Assembly (NCBI GenBank): GCA_018971065.1
Contig: JAGWVC010000018.1
Span: 1-45,510, forward strand
From: Sphingomonadales bacterium
GTDB taxonomy: Bacteria; Pseudomonadota; Alphaproteobacteria; Sphingomonadales; Sphingomonadaceae
Length of the DNA stretch: 45,510 bases
Direction: 5' to 3'
The notes under the pieces are model-generated. The model did not search any database. It had not been told where the DNA came from and worked only from the letters and a program-made list of their open reading frames with translations. Position 1 is the stretch's first letter. Each line of letters opens with the position of its first letter. The translations under genes and the position numbers were made by a program. Positions 32,466-40,316 of the stretch are shown here, piece after piece.

Positions 32466-33886
32466 CCCCGGCACCCTCGGCCCGGCAGGTGCAGTGCCCG
32501 TCTTGCGGCGGCACCATCGCGATCAAGGCGGCGGGCTATTCGGTCTCGGTCGCCTGCCAGTATTGCGGTTCGCTGCTCGACGTCGCCAATCCCGACGTCA
32601 AGCTGATCGAGGAATACCATCAGGCCGCCGCCGACCTCGAGCTGCCGCTGAGCGCGCGCGGCACGCTGGACGGCGTGGTCTGGGAAGTGATCGGCGCGCT
32701 GGCACGCTCGGATGACGAGACCAGCTGGAGCGAATTCCTGCTGTTCAACCCCTATGCCGGCTACCGCTGGCTGGTCCACGCCGAAGACCGCTGGACCTTC
32801 GGCACGATGCTGACCGACCTGCCCGGCAATGCCTTCGGCGATGCGGTGACCTGGCGCGGCCAGCGCTATACGGCGGAATACGATCCGGCGGACACCCGCA
32901 CCGATCGGGTGGTTGGCGAATTCTACTGGCGGGTGCGCGCGGGTGACACGGTGGAGGCAACCACCTTTGCCGGTTACGGCGGCATCCTCTCGCTGGAAAT
33001 ATCGGGTGACGAAACCAACTGGACCCAGCTCACCCCGCTGGCGCGCGGCGCGGTCGAGGCGGCGTTCGGGGCTGGCGGGCAGGCCGCCTCGCCGGGTGGC
33101 TTCGGGCGCAAGGGACTGGTCGGCGGCGCGGCGGCGGCAGCCGGCGCGGGCGCGACCATGGCGGCAGCCACCGCGCCGCGAGAAGCTCCGGCATGGCTGG
33201 CGGACAAGGGCGATGCCGGGCCGAAGAACCCGCTGCGCGATGCCTGGCACATGTTCCTTGTCGGGCTGGGCACGCTGATCGCCTGCATCGTCATCATGGC
33301 CATGTTCGGCGCGACCAGCGGTTCCGCCGCGATTCAGGTCAGCGTTACCCCCGAGGCGGCGGAACAGACCTTCACCGTCGGCACGGTGACCATCACCCGG
33401 CCCTATCAGGCGGTGAGCGTCACCGCGCAGGCGACCGGCGACAACTTCGTCAACAAATGGGTCGATCTCGACTACAGCCTGGTGGATCGCAAGACGCAGA
33501 AGGCGATCAACGCCTATGGCCTGGTCGAATACTACCGGGGCCGCGATTCGGACGGGGACTGGACCGAGGGCAGCCGCAGCACCACCACCAAGTTTGCCGG
33601 GGTGCCGGCGGGCACCTATGACCTGATGGTGGACGTGGCGGCGCACAACTGGAACGGCGGCACGTCCAGCTACGGCTCGGGCAGCACCGGCAGCGCCTGG
33701 GGCAGCGCCTGGGGCAGCGACGCGGTGCCGGTGACCATCACCCTGGCGCGCGGCGGCTTCTTCCTGTCGAACCTGATGCTCTGGCTGCTGTTGCTGCTGG
33801 TGCCGCCGGGCTTCATGATCTGGCGCGCGGTGAAGCGGGCGCAAGGGGGCTCTGGCGGCTATGACTTTGACGACGATGATGATTGA
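32462..33886 (+). CDS. Membrane-anchored zinc-ribbon DUF4178 protein
   Basis: This 474-residue protein has an N-terminal zinc ribbon (CPSCGGTIAI...CQYCGSLL) and a DUF4178 domain (about 68-190). A linker leads to one membrane segment (about 262-283), an external beta-rich domain (about 285-435) with Gly/Ser-rich GSGSTGSAWGSAWGSD, a second membrane segment (about 438-458) and an acidic end, DFDDDDD. The DUF4178 part is thus cytosolic, and a domain of about 150 residues faces the periplasm. It is a paralogue of the preceding gene plus a membrane module. It overlaps the upstream stop by four bases. Confidence 0.85.
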   Translation: MTPAPSARQVQCPSCGGTIAIKAAGYSVSVACQYCGSLLDVANPDVKLIEEYHQAAADLELPLSARGTLDGVVWEVIGALARSDDETSWSEFLLFNPYAGYRWLVHAEDRWTFGTMLTDLPGNAFGDAVTWRGQRYTAEYDPADTRTDRVVGEFYWRVRAGDTVEATTFAGYGGILSLEISGDETNWTQLTPLARGAVEAAFGAGGQAASPGGFGRKGLVGGAAAAAGAGATMAAATAPREAPAWLADKGDAGPKNPLRDAWHMFLVGLGTLIACIVIMAMFGATSGSAAIQVSVTPEAAEQTFTVGTVTITRPYQAVSVTAQATGDNFVNKWVDLDYSLVDRKTQKAINAYGLVEYYRGRDSDGDWTEGSRSTTTKFAGVPAGTYDLMVDVAAHNWNGGTSSYGSGSTGSAWGSAWGSDAVPVTITLARGGFFLSNLMLWLLLLLVPPGFMIWRAVKRAQGGSGGYDFDDDDD

Positions 33887-33910
33887 TCGCAACCAGCGGA
33901 GGCCCGGGCG

Positions 33911-34054
33911 ATGAGCACGCGCGTATTCCTGTTCGGCGCCTGGTGCCTGGTCATCCTGCTGGGCGACATCGTCAGTTCATATTATGCCTGGGCGCTGTTT
34001 TCAGACGGTGAGAAACCCTCGCATTCCAGTTTCTACGGCCCTACCCACAAATAG
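33911..34054 (+). CDS. 47-residue single-span membrane protein
   Basis: This small gene lies between the second DUF4178 gene and the DUF350 gene. The product is STRVFLFGAWCLVILLGDI followed by VSSYYAWALFSDGEKP and a short polar tail. One membrane helix spans about residues 5-30. GGAGG lies eight bases before ATG. The clean operon spacing (24 bp after the upstream gene, 22 bp before the next) and GC-rich third codon positions support it as real. No family is recognised; it could be a small subunit of the membrane complex. Confidence 0.75.
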   Translation: MSTRVFLFGAWCLVILLGDIVSSYYAWALFSDGEKPSHSSFYGPTHK

Positions 34055-34076
34055 CTCCAACCGGAGGAACTCCGCC

Positions 34077-34286
34077 ATGCTGTCGCCCACCATCATCCTT
34101 GCCACCCTGCTCTACACCGGGCTGGGCATCGTCCTGTTCGTGCTGAGCTTCGTGCTGGTCGACAAGCTGACCCCGGGCGAGATGTGGAAGGAAATCATCG
34201 AGAAGCAGAACATTGCCCTGGCCGTGCTGGCCGGTGCGGTCGCCGTGGGGCTCTCGAACATCATCGCCGCCGCCATTCATGGATGA
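34077..34286 (+). CDS. DUF350 membrane protein
   Basis: This 69-residue inner-membrane protein has two hydrophobic helices (about 5-28 and 46-66) joined by a charged loop (DKLTPGEMWKEIIEKQN), the hallmark of a half-length DUF350 unit. E. coli YjfL carries related DUF350 units next to a PspA-family protein and a glutathionylspermidine-synthase-like enzyme. GGAGG precedes ATG 34077. The last eight bases overlap the next gene, the spermidine-synthase-like enzyme, which points to coupled production and probably physical partnership. Confidence 0.87.
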   Translation: MLSPTIILATLLYTGLGIVLFVLSFVLVDKLTPGEMWKEIIEKQNIALAVLAGAVAVGLSNIIAAAIHG

Positions 34287-35838
34287 CGTCCCCGCGGGGG
34301 ACGAGGGCGGCGAAGGTGGCGCGCGGCAGGTTGGTACCCGGTCGCTCGCGGCGATCCTGCTGCTGTCGGTCTTCGTCGTCGCCACCTGCGGGCTGATCTA
34401 CGAGCTGCTCGCCGGGACGCTGGCGAGCTACCTGCTCGGCGACAGCGTCACCCAGTTCTCCACCGTCATCGGCACCTACCTGTTCGCCATGGGCATGGGC
34501 TCCTGGCTGTCGCGCTATGTCCGCAGCAACGAGCTGGCGGTGTTCGTGCGGGTGGAAGTGCTGATCGCGCTGCTGGGCGGCTGGTCGGCGGCGGCGCTTT
34601 TCGTGCTGTTCCCGCTGGTCAATGATTTCCGCTTCGCGCTCTACGGGCTGGTGCTGGCGATCGGCGTGCTGGTGGGGCTGGAAATTCCGCTGCTGATCCG
34701 CATCCTGCGCCACCGCTTCGCCTTCCGCGAACTGGTGTCCAACGTGCTGACCTATGATTACGTCGGCGCGCTGATTGCCAGCCTGGCCTTTCCGCTGGTG
34801 CTGGTGCCACGGCTGGGCATGATCCGCACCGGCTTCGCCTTCGGTCTCGCCAATGTCGGCGTCGCGCTGGCACTGCTGTTCGTGCTGCGTGCGCATCGGC
34901 GGATGAAGGCGGAGCTGTTTGCCGCGCTGGTGGTCACCGCCTCGCTGCTGGTCGGTTTCATCGTTTCCGAGCGGCTGCAGCGCTGGTCCGAGGTCGCCTT
35001 CTATGCCGAGCCGGTGATCTATGCCCGCTCCACGCCCTATCAGCGCATCGTCATCACTCGCCGGGGGCCGGACCTGCGGCTCTACCTGAACGGCAATCTG
35101 CAATTCTCCTCGAACGACGAATACCGCTATCACGAGGCACTGGTCTGGCCGGTGCTGGGGCGGGTGGCGAAGCCGGCGCAGGTGCTGATCCTGGGCGGCG
35201 GTGACGGCCTGGCCGCGCGCGAGGTGCTGCGCGATCCGCGCGTCAATCACGTGACACTGGTCGATCTCGATCCCGAGATGACCCGGCTGTTCCGCGCGAC
35301 GTCGCAGCTGCGCGCGCTCAACCGGGGTTCGCTGCTTTCGCCGCGCCTGACGGTGATCAATGCCGACGCCTTCCGCTGGGTGCGCGCGGCGCGCGGGACC
35401 TATGACGCGGTGCTGGTGGACTTTCCCGATCCCACCGAATTCTCGCTCGGCAAGCTGTACACCGAGAGTTTCTATCACGAAGTCGCCCGGCTGCTCGCGC
35501 CCGAAGGGGTGATGACGGTGCAGAGCACCTCGCCGCTGGTCGCGCCGCGTTCCTACTGGACCGTGGCCTCGACGCTGGAAGCCGCCGGGCTTTCGGCGCG
35601 CGGCTATCACGCCTATGTGCCCAGCTTCGGCGAATGGGGCTTTACCCTGGCCGGCCATCGCCCGCCCGGCGATGCGGTGGCGCTCCCCGCCGGTCTGCGC
35701 TTCCTCACCCCCGCCACCGAACGCGCGATGTTCGATTTCCCGCCCGACATGGCCCGCCGGCCTACTCCGGTGAACCGGCTCGACAATCAGGCGCTGGTCC
35801 GTTCCTTCACCGAGGAATGGGGCAAGTATGATGGGTAG
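34279..35838 (+). CDS. speE: Membrane-anchored polyamine aminopropyltransferase
   Basis: This 519-residue spermidine-synthase-family enzyme transfers an aminopropyl group from decarboxylated S-adenosylmethionine to a polyamine. Residues about 20-235 contain seven or so membrane helices not found in soluble SpeE; the C-terminal catalytic domain (about 250-510) has LILGGGDGLAAREVLRDP (nucleotide loop), LVDLDPEMTRL and DAVLVDFPDPTEFSLGKLYT with the catalytic aspartate. Such long, membrane-fused forms form a distinct group. The start is ATG 34279, inside the DUF350 gene. SpeD, which makes its substrate, is two genes downstream. The acceptor (putrescine or another amine, possibly membrane-bound) is not known. 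Confidence 0.88.
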   Translation: MDDVPAGDEGGEGGARQVGTRSLAAILLLSVFVVATCGLIYELLAGTLASYLLGDSVTQFSTVIGTYLFAMGMGSWLSRYVRSNELAVFVRVEVLIALLGGWSAAALFVLFPLVNDFRFALYGLVLAIGVLVGLEIPLLIRILRHRFAFRELVSNVLTYDYVGALIASLAFPLVLVPRLGMIRTGFAFGLANVGVALALLFVLRAHRRMKAELFAALVVTASLLVGFIVSERLQRWSEVAFYAEPVIYARSTPYQRIVITRRGPDLRLYLNGNLQFSSNDEYRYHEALVWPVLGRVAKPAQVLILGGGDGLAAREVLRDPRVNHVTLVDLDPEMTRLFRATSQLRALNRGSLLSPRLTVINADAFRWVRAARGTYDAVLVDFPDPTEFSLGKLYTESFYHEVARLLAPEGVMTVQSTSPLVAPRSYWTVASTLEAAGLSARGYHAYVPSFGEWGFTLAGHRPPGDAVALPAGLRFLTPATERAMFDFPPDMARRPTPVNRLDNQALVRSFTEEWGKYDG

Positions 35839-35909
35839 CGAGCCCCGTCCCGCTCGGCACGAACGGGTGCCGGGATATTCCGGGCAGCGTCCGGATTGCA
35901 GCCTCCGCC

Positions 35910-37526
35910 ATGCCCGCTGATCTCACCCGGCGCGGCGCACTGGCCATCGGCGTCGGGGCGGCGGCAGCGGCTGGGCTGCCGGGCTGCGCGGCACGATCAC
36001 TGCCAGGCACGCTGGCCGGCGCGGATTTCACGCGCGGGCACCGGCTGCGCAACATGACCTTTCCGCCAGTGACCGGCCCGGTCGAGGACGTGGGGCTGGT
36101 GATCGCCGGGGGCGGGGTGGCCGGGCTGGCCACGGGCTGGCGGCTGGCCGAGGCGGGCTTCAGCGATTTCCGCCTGCTCGAGCTGGAAGACAGCACCGGC
36201 GGCAATGCCCGCTTTGGCCGCAACGCCATCTCCGCTTATCCGCTGGGCGCGCATTACCTGCCGGTGCCCAACCGCGAGGCCGGGGCGCTGCGGCGGATGC
36301 TGGCGCAATTCGGCATGATCGTCGGCGAAGGCGTGGGCGGCGCGCCGGTTTATGATCCCTACCAGCTCTGCGCCGATCTGGAGGAGCGCCTGTTCTGGCG
36401 CGGCCAGTGGCAGGAGGGGCTCTATCCGGTGGCCGGGCTGACCGCGAAGGACAAGGCCGACCGCGATGCCTTCTCCGCCGCCATGACCCGCTTTTCCGCC
36501 GCCATGGGGCGTGATGGCAAGCCAGCCTTCGCCCTGCCGATGGCCTATTCCTCTGCCGACCCGGCGTTCACCGCGCTGGACGCGATCAGCTTCACCGCCT
36601 GGCTGGACAGCCAGCACCTGTCCTCGCCAGTGCTGCGCGCCTACCTGCGCTATTGCATGCGCGACGATTACGGCACCGAGCCGCAACACGTCTCCGCCTG
36701 GGCCGGCATCCACTACTTCGCCGCCCGGCGCGGCTGGGCGGCGAACGGGGACGGTGACCGCGAGCTGACCTGGCCCGAGGGCAATGGCCGGCTGGTGACG
36801 CTGATGGCGCAGCGCATCGCGCCGCATGTCACCCCAGCGCGCACCGTGTTCCGCGTGGCGCGTGACGGCGATCACGTGCTGGTCGACAGTTATGACATGG
36901 CCGCCAACCGCTCCACCCGCCTGCGTGCCCGCGCGGCGGTGCTGGCCATGCCGCATTTCGTCGCCGCGCGGGTGGCGCCCGAACTCGGCACCACCACCGG
37001 CTTCAGCTATGCGCCGTGGGTGGTCGCCAATGTCAGCGTTTCGCGCCGCCCAAGCGGGCGCGGTGTGCAACTGGCCTGGGACAACGTCTCCACGGCCACC
37101 GACTCGCTCGGCTATGTCGTCGCCACCCACCAGACCAGCGGCGCGGGCGACGGGCCGAGCGTACTGACCTGGTACATGCCGCTGAGCAACATGGAACCGG
37201 CGCAGGCGCGCAAGGCGATGCTCACCCGGCCGCTGGGCGAATGGCAGCGGATCGTTGCGGATGACCTGATCGCGATGAACCCGGAGCTGGAAGGCACAAT
37301 CGAGCGGATCGACCTGTGGCGCTGGGGCCATGCGATGATCCGGCCCACCCCCGGCTACATCACCGGCACCCCGCGCCGCGCCGCGCTGGCCGTGCCGCCG
37401 CCGCTGTTCCTCGCCCATTCCGATCTTTCCGGCCTGTCGCTGTTCGAAGAAGCGCACTATCGCGGCGTTCTTGCCGCCGAGGGCGCATTGCGCCATCTCG
37501 GCAAGGCATTCGAAAGCTACCTGTGA
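35910..37526 (+). CDS. Tat-exported FAD-dependent amine-oxidase-like lipoprotein
   Basis: This 538-residue flavoprotein has a Rossmann FAD motif (VIAGGGVAGLATGWRLAEAG, about 63-83) and the amine-oxidase-like motif TGGNARFGRNAISAYPLGAHYLP. The N-terminus has a twin-arginine signal (TRRGALAIGVGAAAAAG) and a lipobox LPGC with Cys26, so it is probably folded with FAD, exported by Tat and lipid-anchored in the periplasm. Near the C-terminus, LFLAHSDLSGLSLFEEAHYRG is typical of monoamine-oxidase-like folds. Its place between speE and speD suggests a polyamine or polyamine-conjugate substrate. SpeD begins on its last base. Confidence 0.83.
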   Translation: MPADLTRRGALAIGVGAAAAAGLPGCAARSLPGTLAGADFTRGHRLRNMTFPPVTGPVEDVGLVIAGGGVAGLATGWRLAEAGFSDFRLLELEDSTGGNARFGRNAISAYPLGAHYLPVPNREAGALRRMLAQFGMIVGEGVGGAPVYDPYQLCADLEERLFWRGQWQEGLYPVAGLTAKDKADRDAFSAAMTRFSAAMGRDGKPAFALPMAYSSADPAFTALDAISFTAWLDSQHLSSPVLRAYLRYCMRDDYGTEPQHVSAWAGIHYFAARRGWAANGDGDRELTWPEGNGRLVTLMAQRIAPHVTPARTVFRVARDGDHVLVDSYDMAANRSTRLRARAAVLAMPHFVAARVAPELGTTTGFSYAPWVVANVSVSRRPSGRGVQLAWDNVSTATDSLGYVVATHQTSGAGDGPSVLTWYMPLSNMEPAQARKAMLTRPLGEWQRIVADDLIAMNPELEGTIERIDLWRWGHAMIRPTPGYITGTPRRAALAVPPPLFLAHSDLSGLSLFEEAHYRGVLAAEGALRHLGKAFESYL

Positions 37527-37882
37527 TGACCGTCCACCCGCCGACCAACAGCCTGCACCTGATCGCCGACATCGAGGGCGCGCAGGGGCTTGGCGACCTG
37601 CCGCTGATCGAGGCCGTGCTGCGCGAGGCGGCAGCTGCGGCGCGGGTGATGCTGATCGACATCAGGCTGCACCACTTTGGCGAGGGCCACGGAGTGACCG
37701 GGGTGGCGCTGCTCGCCGAATCGCACATTTCGATCCACACCTGGCCCGAAGCCGCCCTTGCGGCGGTGGACATCTTCACCTGTGGCCCCCGCTCCGACCC
37801 GCACGCCGCTCTGGCGCTGATCGAGCAACGCCTGGGCGGCCACACCGTGCTGCACGAGGAAATCCGCCGCGCGCAGGGATGA
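37526..37882 (+). CDS. speD: S-adenosylmethionine decarboxylase proenzyme
   Basis: This 118-residue class 1B AdoMet decarboxylase makes the aminopropyl donor for polyamine synthesis. It self-cleaves between E65 and S66 in LLAESHISIHTWPE to form the pyruvoyl cofactor; H71 and C86 match the catalytic His and Cys of the Thermotoga enzyme. Length is typical of this short bacterial form. The ATG overlaps the previous stop by one base (TGATG). It is the last gene of the operon, followed by a strong palindrome. Confidence 0.95.
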   Translation: MTVHPPTNSLHLIADIEGAQGLGDLPLIEAVLREAAAAARVMLIDIRLHHFGEGHGVTGVALLAESHISIHTWPEAALAAVDIFTCGPRSDPHAALALIEQRLGGHTVLHEEIRRAQG

Positions 37883-37902
37883 CGTGCGGCTGAGCCAACA
37901 AT

Positions 37903-37928
37903 GATCCTCCCCGCTTGCGGGGAGGATC
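37903..37928. terminator. Perfect palindrome, terminator or dispersed repeat
   Basis: GATCCTCCCCGC and GCGGGGAGGATC are perfect 12-bp arms around a TT centre, 20 bases after the speD stop. It may end the operon, although no T-run follows. The sequence also resembles the ATCCTCCCC...GGGGAGGAT dispersed palindromes frequent in sphingomonad genomes, so it may be both. Confidence 0.6.
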
Positions 37929-37975
37929 CATGCGGGCTGCTCCGCTCGCCGAAGGTTGGTAACACCCGGACCGGT

Positions 37976-40027
37976 TCAAGCCGGTGCGATCTCCACCGGC
38001 ACGGCGCTGTAGTGCGCCATGCCGCCGAGCGGGTCCATCGCGTGGGTTGAGGTCAGGAGATTGACATTGGCCTCGCCGTGGCCGTGCGGGATCGAGCAGA
38101 CCCCGCGCCGCGTGCCAGGATCGATCCGCGCGGTGACGGTGATTTCGCCCGATGCGTTCCACACCCGCACCGGCTGGCCATCCACCACGCCGTGCTGCGC
38201 CGCCGTTTCCGGGTGAATCAGGCAATCAGCAATCTCGCCGAGGAAATCGATCTGGCCATTGAACTTCCGCCGCTGCCGGCGCGATGTATAGACCAGCGGG
38301 CGCGGCTGGCCGAGCGCGGCTTCGTCTTCCGCGCGGAAGCTGTGCCACTGTGCCACCACCTCGGGCGGCATCAGTTCCCAGCCGCCGATCCGCGCGAAGA
38401 AGCGGTCAACCCACGGCGCGGGCAGTTCGCGCGGGAATTCGACAACCCGCTTTTCCTTGAGCTCCGCCCACGAACAGCGCGCATGGGCCAGCAGCAGCGA
38501 TTGCATGAGATCGTCGTTCGCGTCCGAATGCTCGGTCGGTACGTGGTCTGCGACCGGCAGGCCGGCGCGGCGCATGATTTCGGCGATGACCCACCAGGCG
38601 GAACGCCGTTCGCCCATCGGCTTCACCAGCGCCGGGGCATATTGCAGCGAAACCGACCAGTTCAGCGTGTCCCAGCGCGTAAATTCGGCCCGCTCCACCG
38701 TCGCCTTGGTCGGCAGGATGTGGGTACACAGCGGGCTGAGCTCGTTGTGGGTGATCTCGGTGCTGACCAGCAGGTCCAGCTTGGGCAAGGCGGCGCGCAA
38801 TGCGTTGGCGTCGGGGAAGGAGCGCAGCAGGTGGCCGCCGAAGTTGAACAGCGCGGCGATGTTGCCCGCCTCGATTTCCTGCGGCAGCACCGCGCAGGGC
38901 CAGTCACCGCAGATGCCCTTGACGTCGGGCCGCACGTTCGAGCTGGCGGTGAAGGGGCTATCGAGCAGCGGCAGGTGATCGGTGAACCGGTCAAAGGGAA
39001 ACAGCGCGCCGGGGTGCAGCCACACGCCGCCGGGCACGTTGATCGATCCGGTCAGCACCCCCAGCAGCCAGGCGAACCACACGGTCAGGTTGCCGCCGGG
39101 CGACATGCCGGAGCCGGTGCCGGTTTCCACCGCGACGATGCGATGCCGCCGGATCGCCGCGAGCAGGCCCTCCATCTGAGCTGCTTCCACCCCGGCAATC
39201 GCGGCAGCGCGGGGCAGGTCGTAACCGGCCAGCAGTGCGCGCAGGGCGTCCAGATTGCGCACCGGCTGGCGCGGGGCGAAGCTGCTGTCCGCCAGCACTT
39301 CGCGCACCAGCCAGGCGAGCACGGCATAGTCGCGCCCTGGCCAGGCGGCGATGTGGCCCGCGGCGAAGTCCGCCGTTTCGGTGCGCACCGGATCGATCAC
39401 CCAGATCTCTCCGCCGCGCTTCCGGATCGTCTTGAACCACATGCCCGGATTGAACATGCCGGTGTTGTGCGCGTGGCTGACCATCGGGTTGGTGCCGACA
39501 TAGAGCACCAGCTTGCAGGCATCGTAATCGGTCTTGGGATTGATCCCGTAGAATCGCGCCATCGCGCCCGAGATCATCGTCTTGGCGGTGGTGTCGTTGG
39601 TCAGCGGCGAGAACTTGGGCGGAGTGCCGAGCGCGTGGTAGAGCGCTTCCTCCATGGCATAGCCCGCCGAATCGAGCCCCAGCCCGCTGCCGAAATACAT
39701 TCCCACCGCATGCGGTCCATGGGCATCGATCGTGGCGCGCAGACGGGCGGCGACATCGTCCAGCGCCTCGTCCCACTCCACCTCCACCAGCGCGCCGTCC
39801 TTGCGCATCAGCGGCCGGGTGATCGCGCCGTCCAGGTGGTAGATCTGTCCGGTGGCGCGGCCCTTGGGGCAGGAATAGCCTTTGGTCACCGGATGATCGC
39901 GGTCCGCCTTGACCGACAGGATGCGGCAATCATCCTCCACTTCGGCAACGATGCCGCAATTGGTCATGCAGACCTTGCAGTAGCTGCGCTTGAATTCGAT
40001 TCGCGGCGCTTCGGCGCGATTCGCCAT
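37976..40027 (-). CDS. DMSO-reductase-family molybdopterin oxidoreductase
   Basis: This 683-residue catalytic subunit binds bis-MGD molybdenum. The N-terminus has a [4Fe-4S] site (YCKVCMTNCG...GYSCPKG: C17, C20, C24 and C53). The molybdopterin domains include WDEALDDVAARL, YVGTNPMVSHAHNTG and WVIDPVRTETA, with a C-terminal MGD-binding region (GQPVRVWNASGEITVTARI). There is no Tat signal, so it is cytoplasmic. No electron-transfer subunit gene is adjacent. ATG 40027 follows AGAGGA by eight bases; the open frame extends further upstream but without a ribosome site. The substrate is unknown; formate-dehydrogenase/nitrate-reductase-like relatives are diverse. Confidence 0.87.
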   Translation of the reverse strand: MANRAEAPRIEFKRSYCKVCMTNCGIVAEVEDDCRILSVKADRDHPVTKGYSCPKGRATGQIYHLDGAITRPLMRKDGALVEVEWDEALDDVAARLRATIDAHGPHAVGMYFGSGLGLDSAGYAMEEALYHALGTPPKFSPLTNDTTAKTMISGAMARFYGINPKTDYDACKLVLYVGTNPMVSHAHNTGMFNPGMWFKTIRKRGGEIWVIDPVRTETADFAAGHIAAWPGRDYAVLAWLVREVLADSSFAPRQPVRNLDALRALLAGYDLPRAAAIAGVEAAQMEGLLAAIRRHRIVAVETGTGSGMSPGGNLTVWFAWLLGVLTGSINVPGGVWLHPGALFPFDRFTDHLPLLDSPFTASSNVRPDVKGICGDWPCAVLPQEIEAGNIAALFNFGGHLLRSFPDANALRAALPKLDLLVSTEITHNELSPLCTHILPTKATVERAEFTRWDTLNWSVSLQYAPALVKPMGERRSAWWVIAEIMRRAGLPVADHVPTEHSDANDDLMQSLLLAHARCSWAELKEKRVVEFPRELPAPWVDRFFARIGGWELMPPEVVAQWHSFRAEDEAALGQPRPLVYTSRRQRRKFNGQIDFLGEIADCLIHPETAAQHGVVDGQPVRVWNASGEITVTARIDPGTRRGVCSIPHGHGEANVNLLTSTHAMDPLGGMAHYSAVPVEIAPA

Positions 40028-40268
40028 GCCATGTCCTCTCCCTTGCCGCCGGTGTCGCGTTGTCCGGTCTTGGGGTGGCGCGAAGTCTCTGCCATCGTCC
40101 CGCGCGGCGCAAGGCCGTTCAGCGCAAGGCGCCGTAACGGCAAGTCGACTGATCGCCGGCACGGTGCCCCGGCGGGGCGCGGCACCGTGTTTCCGGGCGT
40201 TTTCATTCGCGCGCAAACTGTTACCATGGCCCCGGGCGGCCCCCTTGCCACAGCGGGGCGGTGTCGCT

Positions 40269-40286
40269 ATTTACATCAATGTCAAT
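40269..40286. promoter_or_regulatory. Imperfect palindrome upstream of the beta-oxidation operon
   Basis: ATTTACATCAATGTCAAT is an 18-bp near-palindrome (seven of nine pairs match) about 30 bp before the thiolase start. AT-rich ACAT..ATGT sites of this kind are typical operators for TetR- or FadR-type regulators of acyl-CoA genes. No regulator gene is adjacent, so the binding protein is not identified. Confidence 0.5.
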
Positions 40287-40316
40287 AACGCGCCGCGCGC
40301 CAATCGAGAGAGTGCC

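Noticed and set aside
38078..40288. 736-residue open frame on the plus strand
   Set aside because: It is antisense to the molybdoenzyme gene and has no recognisable domain.
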